A stretch of DNA of 64,000 nt from CAWBLP01 sp963721065 (lineage in GTDB: Bacteria > Pseudomonadota > Alphaproteobacteria > Acetobacterales > Acetobacteraceae). Below, in pieces: positions 42,492 through 51,732 of the stretch. A program made the translations under genes and the position numbers. The stretch's first letter is position 1; the number at the start of each line of letters is the position of its first letter. Below the pieces are notes generated by a model. The model ran no database searches and was not told the origin of the DNA. It saw nothing but the letters and a program-made list of their open reading frames with translations. The stretch spans positions 1-64,000 of the forward strand of contig CAVRHO010000002.1 in NCBI GenBank assembly GCA_963721065.1, in the 5' to 3' direction.

Positions 42492-43295
42492 ATGCGCTCC
42501 GTTCTGTCCTTCCTTGTGTGCGCGCTTGTCCTTAATCCGGCCGCTCTGGCCCAGTCTTCGGCGGACCTGCAGCTTTCCTACGAGACCTATGCCGCCGGAC
42601 TGGAAGTGGCTGCCGTGAAGGCCGACGTCGCGCTCGGCCCGTCGCAGTATCGGATCGGTGTCCGCTACCACACGACGGGCCTGGTGGGCTTCTTCAGCCG
42701 CACCCGCCAGCATGCCGAGGCTGCGGGCGTGTGGCATGCCGACGTCCCGGTGCCGAGCCAGTTCGTCAGCAAAGGCGTCCATGACGGAGAGCACCGGGCG
42801 ACGGTAATCGACTATCATCGCGGAGACCCCCTGATCCGCACCCTGGTCCCGCGCGACCGCCCGAAGCGCCAGGCGGTGCCGCCGTCGCTCCAGGCGCATA
42901 CCATGGACACGCTGAGCGCAGTTGCCCTGCTGATCCGGCAGGTCACCCGGACCAGGACCTGCAACGCCGCCGTCCGTGTCTTCGACGGCCGCAGTGTCAG
43001 CGCGCTGAAGGCCCATACCGTGGAATGGGAAACTCTGCCGCACACCAGTCGCTCGGCCTATAGCGGCGTGGCGCTGCGTTGCGACTTCACCAGCCGCACG
43101 ATCGCCGGGTTCGCGGTCGGAGCGGATCATGCCCACCATCACCCGCTGCGCGGCAGCATCTGGTTTGCGTCACTCGCACCCGGCGGCCCGGCCGTGCCGG
43201 TGCGCCTGCAATTTCCCACCGACTGGTTCGGTGACGCGACCACCTACCTGACCGGCGCCGCGTCCCAGCCACCCACGGTGGTGGCGCAACACTGA
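42492..43295 (+). CDS. DUF3108 domain-containing exported protein
   Basis: 267 residues. The signal peptide is 1-21 (MRSVLSFLVCALVLNPAALAQ), followed by a beta-rich domain beginning LQLSYETYAAGLEVAAVKAD and including YRIGVRYHTTGLVGFFSRTRQ and DTLSAVALLIRQV. This matches the DUF3108 pattern of periplasmic, lipocalin-like proteins of unknown role. ATG 42492 is chosen because the signal peptide starts there; the frame extends to 42453 without one. It stands alone between two single genes. The function is unknown. Confidence 0.78.
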   Translation: MRSVLSFLVCALVLNPAALAQSSADLQLSYETYAAGLEVAAVKADVALGPSQYRIGVRYHTTGLVGFFSRTRQHAEAAGVWHADVPVPSQFVSKGVHDGEHRATVIDYHRGDPLIRTLVPRDRPKRQAVPPSLQAHTMDTLSAVALLIRQVTRTRTCNAAVRVFDGRSVSALKAHTVEWETLPHTSRSAYSGVALRCDFTSRTIAGFAVGADHAHHHPLRGSIWFASLAPGGPAVPVRLQFPTDWFGDATTYLTGAASQPPTVVAQH

Positions 43296-43418
43296 CGGCA
43301 CCCGTCCGCCGGCCGGGCGGATCACACCAGGGCCGCGGGGGCCCGCCTTGCCGCGCGGGGGTCGGCAACCCACGCACCTTGGCCTAATCTCGGCCACCCC
43401 AGCGCCAGGGAGGCAACC

Positions 43419-44033
43419 ATGTCCGAAGTTGAATGCTTCTTCGACTGCTCCAGCCCGTGGAGCTTCTTCGGCTTCCACAGCATCCTGCAGATGCAGCAGG
43501 AACTCGGCCTGGACATTGCCTGGCGCCCCACGCTGGTGGGCGGCGTGTTCAACGCGGTGAACCCCAGCGTCTATGCCTCCCGCGACAAGCCGGTGCCGGC
43601 GAAGCACGCCTATGCGCGCAAGGACCAACTCGACTGGGCACGCTATTTGGGCATCCGCATGCACTACCGGCCCAGCGTGTTTCCGGTGAACAGCGTCAAG
43701 GCGATGCGCGGCTGCCTGCTGCTGGAAGCGGAGGACAAGCTGGTGCCCTTCGCCCGCGCCACCTTCGAGGCGTATTGGAGCGATGACCGCGACATCTCCC
43801 AGGTGCCGGTGCTGACTGACGTCTGCCGCCAGGTGGGCGTCGATCCGGACCGCTTCCTCTCCGGCATCGAGCAGCAGCCGATCAAGGACAAGTTGCGCGC
43901 CACCACGCAGGACCTGATCGACCGCGGCGGTTTCGGGGTGCCCACCTTCTTCGTGGGCGGCGACGACATGTATTTCGGCAACGACCGCATGCCGCTGATC
44001 CGCGATGCGGTCCTGCGCCGGCGCAAGGCATAG
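43419..44033 (+). CDS. 2-hydroxychromene-2-carboxylate isomerase family (DsbA-fold)
   Basis: 204 residues with the kappa-class GST/DsbA fold. It starts VECFFDCSSPWSFFGFHSI, the usual FDxxSPxSY region that binds glutathione. It ends with GGFGVPTFFVGGDDMYFGNDRMPLI, containing the cis-proline GVPTFFV motif and the GQDR-like tail. Relatives isomerise 2-hydroxychromene-2-carboxylate in naphthalene degradation, but most chromosomal copies have unknown substrates and no aromatic-degradation genes are near. AGGGAGG lies 8 bases before ATG 43419. Confidence 0.88.
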   Translation: MSEVECFFDCSSPWSFFGFHSILQMQQELGLDIAWRPTLVGGVFNAVNPSVYASRDKPVPAKHAYARKDQLDWARYLGIRMHYRPSVFPVNSVKAMRGCLLLEAEDKLVPFARATFEAYWSDDRDISQVPVLTDVCRQVGVDPDRFLSGIEQQPIKDKLRATTQDLIDRGGFGVPTFFVGGDDMYFGNDRMPLIRDAVLRRRKA

Positions 44034-44374
44034 CGCACATCATGGCCGGGTCCTGATCCGGCCATCGCCGCCGGAACGGTCGGGTCGGGATGCAACGGAG
44101 CACGCCTGGACTTGGGTAGATGGCCGGCCCGGGGTGTTTGGTCCGGGGGCATGGTGGACCGGCCATGACGCGGAAAGGCGGAGCTTGTCCGCGCTTTTCG
44201 CGCTGAGTGGCGGCCCGCGACCGCCACGACGGGGTTCGCTCACGCCGCGCACTGCCCGTCAGCGGAACGTGCCGCCACGCGTCAGCCGGACGTGGGACCA
44301 CCAGCCAGGCGGACGCGCGGCCAACGGTCAGGTCGCACCCACCGTGACGTCTCACGGGCAATCACCGGAACCCG
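44034..44374. other. Intergenic region between convergent genes
   Basis: 340 bases without a gene. The left half is repeat copy B and its inverted partner blocks. ATGGCCGG at 44042-44049 and CCGGCCAT at 44058-44065 form a hairpin, and ACCGGCCATG recurs near 44157. The right half is unremarkable GC-rich DNA. Confidence 0.5.
44041..44105 (+). repeat. Interspersed intergenic repeat, copy B
   Basis: The cleanest copy starts with a perfect 8-bp hairpin (ATGGCCGG / CCGGCCAT) and continues CCGGAACGGTCGGGTCGGG and ATGCAACGGAGCACGC. It aligns with copy C at 56785 over about 64 bases with roughly three quarters identity by eye. It begins 7 bases after a stop codon. Confidence 0.55.
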
Positions 44375-44921
44375 CTAAACCGGTCCGTTCTGGTCGCGGA
44401 TGCCCGCCCCGTCGTTGTCCGCTTCGTGCCTTTGCGCCTCGGCCCGGCGCCCGGCGAACTGCATCTGCAACACCAGCGCCACCACCCCGCAGACGATCGC
44501 GGCGTCAGCGACATTGAACACGTACCAATGCCAGGCCCCGATGTGGAAATCGATGAAATCCACCACCGCGCCGAAGCGCAGCCGGTCGATCACGTTGCCC
44601 AGCGCGCCGCCGGCCACCGATCCCAGGGAGATCGCCACGACCGGCGAGTCCGCGCGGCGCAACCAGATCCCCAGTGCCACCACCACGATCAGCGCCAGGC
44701 CGGCCAGGCCCAGATAGCTCCAGCCGCCGACACCGTTCAGCAGGCCGAAGGTCACGCCGCGGTTCCAAACCATGCTCAGGTTCAGCACCGGCGCCAGCAC
44801 CACCTGGCCGACCCGCGGCAGGTCGATGCCATACAGGATCCACGCCTTGCTCGCCTGGTCGGCGCCCAGCACGATCAGGCCGGAGAGCAGGCCCAGCAGA
44901 AGTCAATTGATTGCGGCTCAT
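44375..44921 (-). CDS. lspA: Signal peptidase II (lipoprotein signal peptidase), N-terminal frameshift
   Basis: Cleaves prolipoprotein signal peptides in the inner membrane. The catalytic aspartates are visible in GNVIDRLRFGAVVDFIDF and FNVADAAIVCG, with the domain I motif LGADQASKAWI and domain II NRGVTFGL. An intact frame runs from GTG 44872 (165 residues), but this start loses the first membrane helix. ATG 44921 (MSRNQLT) would restore the usual N-terminus if one surplus base near 44900 is ignored, giving MSRNQLT then LLGLLSGLIVLGADQ. As lspA is usually essential in Gram-negative bacteria, I suspect a sequence error or an unusual start rather than a dead gene. It is convergent with the DsbA-fold gene. 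Confidence 0.88.
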
Positions 44922-45014
44922 GCGCCTCCATATGCGCCGTCCACCCGGTGAACGGGAGGGGGACCGGCGCACAGCGCAGTATCATTGCTTCCGGCCTGTG
45001 CCTATAGTCGCCGC

Positions 45015-46100
45015 ATGCCCTTCGATGTGCGTGATTTTCCCGGAGCGCCGCCGAACGATCGCGCGGCCAGCCTCCACAACCGGCGCCTTGTCGCGCTGTG
45101 GCTGTTTACCGTCGCCGGGATGATCCTGGTGATGGTCGTGCTGGGCGGCGTGACGCGCCTGACCGGCTCCGGCCTGTCCATCATGGAGTGGGAACCGTTC
45201 CGCGGCGTGCTGCCGCCGATGAACCACGCGCAGTGGGAGAAGCTGTTCGCGCTGTACAAGCAGATCCCGCAGTACAAGCTGGTGAACGAGGGCTTCGGCC
45301 TGGCAGGGTTCAAGCACATCTTCTGGCTGGAATGGACCCACCGGCTGTGGGGGCGGCTGATCGGCCTGGCGTTCCTGCTGCCGCTGATCTGGTTCTGGGC
45401 CACCGGCCGGCTGATGCGGGAGATCCGGCCGCGCCTGGTGCTGCTGTTCTGCCTGGGCGGCCTGCAGGGCGCCATCGGCTGGTTCATGGTGGCGTCGGGC
45501 TTCTTTCCCGACAGCACGCATGTCTCGCCGTACCGGCTGGTGATCCACCTGTCGCTCGCCCTGATCCTGTATGCGGCGATCGTCTGGACCGGACTGTCCG
45601 TGCTTCGGCCGATCCCGTTGCGACCGCAACAACCCAGGCTGCTGCGCAACCTGGCGCGGGCCTGCGTCGGTACCATCGCCGTCACCATCGTGGCCGGCGG
45701 GTTCGTCGCCGGCACGCATGCCGGGTTCGACTACAACACCTTCCCGTTGATGGACGGCTCCCTGGTGCCGCAGGCCTATGACCGCCTGACGCCCTTCATC
45801 CGCAACCTGACCGAGAACATTCCCGCGGTGCAGTTCGATCACCGGCTGCTGGCGACGCTGACCCTGCTGCTGGTTACGGCCACGGTGGCAACGGGGTTCC
45901 TCCGGCCCCGGCCGAACCGCGTGACGGGCGCACTGGTGGCGCTTGGGATCACGGTCGCGGTGCAATACGGGCTGGGTGTAGCGACCTTGCTGCTGGTCGT
46001 GCCGGTCCGCCTGGCGGCGGCGCACCAGGCCAATGCCGTGCTGGTGCTGACCGCCGGCCTGGTCCTGCTGCACGCACTGCGCCCGGCCGCCACCGCATGA
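45015..46100 (+). CDS. ctaA: Heme A synthase
   Basis: 361 residues with eight membrane helices; it converts heme O to heme A for aa3-type oxidases. The alphaproteobacterial CtaA signature appears in order: VVLGGVTRLTGSGLSIMEWEP (residues 36-56), LEWTHRLWGRLIGL with a heme-ligand histidine, CLGGLQGAIGWFMVASG, SPYRLVIHLSLAL with a second histidine, GTHAGFDYNTFPLMDG, and VQFDHRLLAT and AAHQANAVLVL in the second half. ATG 45015 is chosen over 44985 because the family normally starts close to the first arginine-rich stretch. The downstream histidine kinase begins 37 bases after its stop. Confidence 0.95.
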   Translation: MPFDVRDFPGAPPNDRAASLHNRRLVALWLFTVAGMILVMVVLGGVTRLTGSGLSIMEWEPFRGVLPPMNHAQWEKLFALYKQIPQYKLVNEGFGLAGFKHIFWLEWTHRLWGRLIGLAFLLPLIWFWATGRLMREIRPRLVLLFCLGGLQGAIGWFMVASGFFPDSTHVSPYRLVIHLSLALILYAAIVWTGLSVLRPIPLRPQQPRLLRNLARACVGTIAVTIVAGGFVAGTHAGFDYNTFPLMDGSLVPQAYDRLTPFIRNLTENIPAVQFDHRLLATLTLLLVTATVATGFLRPRPNRVTGALVALGITVAVQYGLGVATLLLVVPVRLAAAHQANAVLVLTAGLVLLHALRPAATA

Positions 46101-46137
46101 CGATGGCGGCGACCGTTCCACCGGGCGGCACCATCCC

Positions 46138-48007
46138 ATGACCGCATCCGACGAGAGCAAGCACCGCGATGCTTCCTGGCTGGAGGCACTGCCCATCGGT
46201 GTAGGCGTTTTCGACGCCCGGGGCACGCTTGCCTTCGCCAATACGCGGTTCTTCGCCCTGCTCGGCGGCGCCGATAGCTCCGCAATCACCAGCCTGGCCG
46301 CGCTGTCGGCGCATCTCTCCACCAACGCAGTGCCGGAGGATCAGGCGCCGGACGCCGTGCTCGCGCCCGGGAAGCACGATCCCGCCGCAACGCGCTGGCG
46401 GCGACGCGACGGACCGATCATCGACCTTGCGGTGACTCCGCTGCCGGACGGCGGCCGCATGGTCACCCTGACGGACATCACTGTCCCGGCCCGGGACAGG
46501 CAGGAGGCGATCGGCAAGGCCGACGCGCTCCAGTCGATCCTGGAGGCCATACCGCACGGCGTTTGCGTGTACAGCGCCGAGCGGCGGGTAACGATGTTCA
46601 ACCGGACCTATACGGAGGTGATGGATGGCGCCCCGCTGGAGGTCGGCGATCATATGCAGGAGGTGATCCGCCGCCGTGCTGCCGCCGGCGAATTCGGTCC
46701 GGGGGCGCCCGGGACGATCGTCGCCCAGCAGATGGCGTTCGACATCAGCCGACCGCAGACCCGCCGACGGCGGCGGCCGAACGGCATGATGATCGACATC
46801 CGCACCGCCCCGCTGCCGGACGGCGGCCATATCAGCGTGGTCACCGATGTCACCGCGCTGACCGAGGCGGAAGCCGAGGTGACCCGCCGCGCCGGGGAAA
46901 TGGCCGCGATGCTGGCCAGCATCCGGCACGGTATCCTGCTGTGGGGTGCCGACCGCCGCCTGATCGCCAGCAACAAGATCGCCGCCGACCTGCTGAGTGA
47001 TCCGCCAGGGATGCTGACACCGGGCCGGACGCAGGATGAATTGCTGGACGAGATGGAGCAGCGCGGCGACCTGGGCGCTGGCGCCGCCGGACACGAGGCG
47101 ATCCGCGGCCTGCGCCAGCGCGACCTCGCCATGCCGTATCGGTGCCAGGTCGTCACCCGGACCGGACGGGCGCTGGAAATCCAGTCGGAGCCCACCCAGG
47201 GCGGCGGCTGGGTCACCACCTTCAACGACGTCACCGAGGCGCAGCGGGCCGAACAGGAGGCGCGCCGGGCCAGGGATGCGGCCGAGGCGGCGAACCAGGC
47301 GAAATCCGGTTTCCTGGCGGCGATGAGCCACGAACTGCGCACGCCGTTGAACGCCGTGATCGGCTTCTCCGACGCCATCCTGCGCGAGGCGGACAACCCC
47401 TCTCCGGCCCGCGTGGCCGAGTTCGCGCGCCAGATCAACGATTTCAGGCCGGAATCTGCTGGGGCTGATCAACATCATCCTCGACGTCGCCGGCATCGAA
47501 TTGGGCCAGTTCGAACTGGCGACGGACCGCGTGGATGTCGGGCGGCTGATCCGCAGCGCGATCCGCCACACCGACGTGGCAGCTCAGGCGGCAGAGATCA
47601 CGCTGGCCGCCGAACTGCCGGCGAAACTGCCTGCCCTCCGCGGTGATGAGCGACGGCTGTCGCAGGTTCTGGACCATCTGTTGTCCAACGCGGTGAAGTT
47701 CACCGCCGCCGGCGGCGCCATCACCATCGGCGCCAAACGCCGCCGCGACGGCGATCTGCTGATTTTCGTGCGTGACACCGGGATGGGGATCGCCCCGGAG
47801 AACCTCGAGCACGTGTTCGAGCCGTTTACGCAGATCGACGGCACGTTGTCCCGCCGGTTCCAGGGCGCAGGGCTCGGCCTCTACGTCTCGCGGGCCCTGG
47901 TGAAGGGGCATGGGGGCGCGCTGACCCTGCACAGCCGGCCGGGCGAGGGCACCACGGCGGAAATCCGCCTGCCCGCCAGCATCCTGCTGCCGCCGGGGCA
48001 GCGGTAG
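46138..48007 (+). pseudogene. PAS-domain sensor histidine kinase, frameshifted
   Basis: Three PAS-like modules of about 115 residues each begin at residues near 15, 138 and 260 (LPIGVGVFDARGTLAFAN, IPHGVCVYSAERRVTMFN, IRHGILLWGADRRLIASN). Then comes a HisKA domain with the phospho-acceptor histidine in MSHELRTPLNAVIGFSDAI. One surplus T in the run at 47442-47444 shifts the frame. Without it the protein continues SGRNLLGLINIILDVA into a HATPase domain with LDHLLSNAVKFT (N box), DTGMGIAPENL (G1) and GAGLGLYVSR (G2), ending at 48007. No membrane helices are seen, so it would be cytoplasmic. No response regulator is adjacent. It is a sequencing artefact or a recent pseudogene. Confidence 0.85.
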
Positions 48008-48045
48008 TCCCGCTCCGACCCGCACAACACCACAAGGAGAACACC

Positions 48046-49047
48046 ATGGCCCGTGACGGCCGATCGCCGGATACGGTGCGGGTCGCGGACTGCGCCGAAC
48101 GCCTGGGTGCGAACATCGCGCGGGCGGTGGTCGGCAAGGCGGCGGCGGTTGAACTGCTGCTGGTGGCGCTGATCTGCGAGGGACACGTGCTGATGGAAGA
48201 CGTGCCCGGCGTCGGCAAGACCCTGCTGGCCAAGGCCCTGGCACGCTCGCTCGGCTGCAGCTTCAAGCGGATCCAGTTCACCCCCGATCTGCTGCCGGCG
48301 GACATCACCGGTTCCCAGGTGCTGGACCCGCAGACCCGCGACTTCGTCTTCCGTCCCGGCCCGCTCTTCGCCAACGTCATCCTGGCCGACGAGATCAACC
48401 GCGCCACCCCACGTACCCAATCCGCATTGCTGGAGGCGATGGAGGAACGCCAGGTCACCGCCGACGGCGTGACGATGCCTCTGCCGCGACCGTTCCTTGT
48501 CCTGGCGACGCAGAACCCGCTGGAACTGGAAGGCACCTTCCCGCTGCCGGAAGCACAGCTCGACCGCTTTTTCCTGCGCCTGACCCTGGGTTACCCCAGC
48601 CCGGAGGAGGAAAGCGCCATCCTGACCCGCGTCGCCGATGACGACCCTCTGGCCGCACTGTCGCCTGCCCTGTCCACCGACGATCTGCACGCCCTTCAGC
48701 GCCATGCCGCCGGTGTCCACGTGGCTGACGCGGTGCGCGACTACCTCGTCGCCATCGTGCGGACCACGCGCGACTGGGCCGGCATCGCCCTGGGCGCCAG
48801 TCCGCGGGCCAGCCTGGCACTGTTCCGCGCCGCACGGGCGCTGGCCTGCATCCGCGGCCGCAGCTTCGTCCGGCCCGACGAGATCAAGGAACTCGCCCTG
48901 CCGGTGCTCGGCCACCGCCTCATCCTGAACACGGAGGCGCGCCTCCAGGCCGACGATGCCCGCTCGCTGCTGTCGCAGGTGCTCGCCGCGGTGCCGGTCC
49001 CGGTGGAAGACCCGGAACCCGTCGCCGCCACCGCCCTGTCCGGCTGA
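48046..49047 (+). CDS. MoxR family AAA+ ATPase
   Basis: 333 residues. Walker A is DVPGVGKTLLAKALA (near residue 50), Walker B is VILADEINRATPRTQSALLEAMEE, sensor I is VLATQNPLELEGTFPLPEAQLDRF, and the C-terminal lid carries the family motif GASPRASLALFRAARALA. MoxR ATPases act as chaperones for assembly of other complexes, often through VWA-domain or membrane partners. It starts the MoxR-DUF58-DUF4129 cassette, 5 bases before the DUF58 gene. It follows the histidine kinase by 38 bases. Confidence 0.95.
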   Translation: MARDGRSPDTVRVADCAERLGANIARAVVGKAAAVELLLVALICEGHVLMEDVPGVGKTLLAKALARSLGCSFKRIQFTPDLLPADITGSQVLDPQTRDFVFRPGPLFANVILADEINRATPRTQSALLEAMEERQVTADGVTMPLPRPFLVLATQNPLELEGTFPLPEAQLDRFFLRLTLGYPSPEEESAILTRVADDDPLAALSPALSTDDLHALQRHAAGVHVADAVRDYLVAIVRTTRDWAGIALGASPRASLALFRAARALACIRGRSFVRPDEIKELALPVLGHRLILNTEARLQADDARSLLSQVLAAVPVPVEDPEPVAATALSG

Positions 49048-49052
49048 CCCCG

Positions 49053-50268
49053 ATGCTGGGCGAGCTGTGGATCGTCACCCTGCTGCTGGTCGGCATCGTG
49101 GCCGTCTGGTCGGGCGCCGCGCTGCTGACGCTCACCGTGCTGCTGGCGGGGCTGGTTTCGGTGTCGCTGCTGATCTGGCGCCGCTATTGCCTGGCCGGCG
49201 TCAGCTATCGCCGCGAGTTGGGCGCGACGCGGGCCGCGTTCGGCGAGACGGTCGCGCTGACGCTGGAGCTGATCAATCTGAAGCTGCTGCCGCTGACCTG
49301 GCTGCGCATCGAGGACACGGTTCCCCGCGGCCTTGCCATCGCCGGTGCGACGGTGGTGGGGCAGGGCCGCGCCGACCGGACGCAGGCGCTGACCCTGCTG
49401 ACCGCGATGCTGCCGTATGAGCGGGTGGTCCGCCGCATGGAGATCCGCTGCAATCGCCGCGGCGAGTTGGCCTTCGGACCGGCCGTGCTGGAATTGGGCG
49501 ACTACCTCGGCACCCTGACCCGCCGCGCGGCGCAGCCGGAGACCGATCGGCTGATCGTTTATCCCAAGCTGTTCCCTGTGCATCTGGGGCCGCTGCCGTC
49601 CGACCGGCTGCTGGGGCGCGACCGCGCCCACCGCAGCGCCCTGGCCGATCCGGTGCGCGCAATCGGCGCACGCGAGTACCGGCCCGGCGATCCGTACCGC
49701 AGCATCGACTGGCGCAGCTCCGCCCGGTCCGACACGCTGATGGTGCGTGTGGCGGAACCCAGTACCAACGCCGCTGCTGCAGATCATCGTCAACTTGGAC
49801 ACGACCGGCCGCGGCACCTGGGAACAGGACGGGCTGGAATTCACCATCAGCATCGCCGCCTCGCTGGCCCGCCACGCGGTGGAGCGGCGCTGGCCGGTCG
49901 GGCTGTGCTGCAACGGCGACAGCGCTGCGGGCCCGATCGACATCCGGCCGTCCGGCTCGCCCACCCAGTTGCGGACGATCCTGGAGACGCTGGCGCGGGC
50001 CGATACCAAGCCGACCGGCAGCCTGGCCGCGTTGCTGGCGCGCCAAACGCAGCGGGCGCAGGCCGGCACGACGCTGTTGCTGGTCACCACCCGGTTGGAC
50101 GCCGCTGAACGCGTCCCGTTGCGGGAACTGCACCGGCGCGGCTGGCCGGTGATGGTGGTGCACGTCGCCCGGGAGTACCCCCTGGCGCCCCGGGAGCGGT
50201 TTCCCGTCCTGCCTGTGCCCTACGACGAAGCCTGGATCGAGCGCGATGCCCTGGTCCTGGCGGCGTAG
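49053..50268 (+). pseudogene. DUF58 domain-containing protein, frameshifted
   Basis: Two N-terminal membrane helices (about residues 5-45) are followed by a cytoplasmic domain. The DUF58 signature is clear: REYRPGDPYRSIDWRSSARSDTLMVRVAEP. Directly after it, one surplus A near 49767 shifts the frame. Without it the chain runs STTPLLQIIVNLDTTG into the VWA-like second half (WEQDGLEFTISIAASLARH, VTTRLDAAERVPLRELHRR) and ends at 50268. DUF58 proteins accompany MoxR ATPases. The last 23 bases overlap the next gene. It is intact if the extra base is an error. Confidence 0.85.
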
Positions 50269-51670
50269 CCTGATCGTCCCGGCCGCCCAGGCCGTGCCCG
50301 AGGCACTGATTCTGTATGCCTACATCCTGGTACTGACGCCGCCCTCGGCGGCCGGCCTGGGCTTTGGCGCGCTGCTGCTGCTGTTCGTGCCGGGCGCCTG
50401 GGCGGGTGGAATCGTCCGCACCCTTTCGCTGCCGGCAGCCGTTGGACACGGAGTCCTGCTCGGCACGTCGCTGATCGTGCTGCCGAGCTGGTGGCTGGCC
50501 CAGTTGTTGCCTTTTGAAGCCTGGCGCGCCGGCGTCCTGCTGTCGCCGGTGACCGACGGCCGGATTGCCATGGATGCCATGCTGGTCACCGGCGGGCTGG
50601 GCCTGGCGGTGTGGTGCCGCGGTCTGTGGCTTGGCGCGGTGCCGGCCACGACGGGGACGCTCACGGTGCGGTTTCTCGTGGGCAGCCTGGCGCTGATCGC
50701 GCTGGCGATCCTGCTCGCCCTGGCCAGCGGCACCGGCACGGAACGCTACGAGCATACGCTGCAACTGCTGGTGCTGGGCTACTTCATCCTGGCCCCGACG
50801 ATGCTGGCGCTGACCCATCTGCACAGCCTGCGGGACCCCGGCGAAACCGCCCGCCCGGTCTCGCTCGCCTGGGTCGTGGCGCTGGTGGTGCCCATGGGGC
50901 TGGTCGTGACCGTCGGCCTGCTGCTCACGAACGACCTGGTTCCGGTGATGAGCCAGGCGATGCATCTGGCGGTCCAGGCGCTTCTGCTCGCCGCCGCGGT
51001 GCTGCGCTGGATGTTCGGCTGGCTGCTGGACCTGCTGGAGGCGCTGCTGGCCTGGTTGCGGCTGGATTCGCACGGCGCGCTCCGCCCGGTCACGGCGCAC
51101 AAAATGCCGCCACTGCCGCAGGTGCATGCCGGCGCACTGGACGAGTCTGCCGGCCTGTCCGGCTATCTTCTGGTGATCCCGGCAGCCGTGCTGCTGGTGC
51201 TGTTCGCCCGGCTGCTGGTGCGCAACGTCAGGCCGCGGGCGGAACGGCTGGCGCGGGAGGAGCGCAGCTCCCTGTGGTCCTGGCTCCTGTTCCGCCGCCA
51301 GGTGCGCACGGCCTGGGACGGCTGGGTGGACCGGTTGCGCCCGCATCCCGGCGCGGACGCCGGTCGGGCCGCGCGCGCCGGGCCGGATGCCGCCGCCCCC
51401 ACCGACATCCGCGGCATCTACCAGGCGCTGCTGCGCTGGGCCGCGGCAAGCGGGCACCCACGGCACCAGGATACCACGCCGCGCGAGCTGCAGCGCACGC
51501 TGGTGGCCGCCGCTCCGCAGGCCGCATCGGCCCTGGCCCTGATCACGGACAGCTACGAGCAGGTCCGCTACGGCGAGGATGCCCTGCCGCCTGGCGCGCT
51601 TAAGGCCGCGACCGAACGCCTGGCCGCGCTCCAGTCCCCGGATCCGCCGTCCGCCGCCGATCCGCGATAG
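50246..51670 (+). CDS. Membrane protein with C-terminal DUF4129 domain
   Basis: 474 residues with about ten predicted membrane helices (residues 15-270 and 313-335) and a cytoplasmic C-terminus. DIRGIYQALLRWAAASG (about 392-408), TPRELQRTLVAAAP and LITDSYEQVRYGED match DUF4129, the domain that ends many transglutaminase-like membrane proteins of MoxR clusters. I see no transglutaminase core (no Cys-His-Asp set) between helices and tail. Its start overlaps the end of the DUF58 gene by 23 bases. It is probably part of the same machine as MoxR and DUF58; the function is unknown. Confidence 0.7.
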   Translation: MPWSWRRSLIVPAAQAVPEALILYAYILVLTPPSAAGLGFGALLLLFVPGAWAGGIVRTLSLPAAVGHGVLLGTSLIVLPSWWLAQLLPFEAWRAGVLLSPVTDGRIAMDAMLVTGGLGLAVWCRGLWLGAVPATTGTLTVRFLVGSLALIALAILLALASGTGTERYEHTLQLLVLGYFILAPTMLALTHLHSLRDPGETARPVSLAWVVALVVPMGLVVTVGLLLTNDLVPVMSQAMHLAVQALLLAAAVLRWMFGWLLDLLEALLAWLRLDSHGALRPVTAHKMPPLPQVHAGALDESAGLSGYLLVIPAAVLLVLFARLLVRNVRPRAERLAREERSSLWSWLLFRRQVRTAWDGWVDRLRPHPGADAGRAARAGPDAAAPTDIRGIYQALLRWAAASGHPRHQDTTPRELQRTLVAAAPQAASALALITDSYEQVRYGEDALPPGALKAATERLAALQSPDPPSAADPR

Positions 51671-51732
51671 GCGCTGGCAAACCTTCCCGTCCGACCCCAC
51701 ACTCTGGGTGACCCTTATTGATTGAGGCTGCC

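Noticed and set aside
44034..44374. Small open frames between the isomerase and lspA
   Set aside because: They coincide with repeat copy B and its hairpins and have no coding character.
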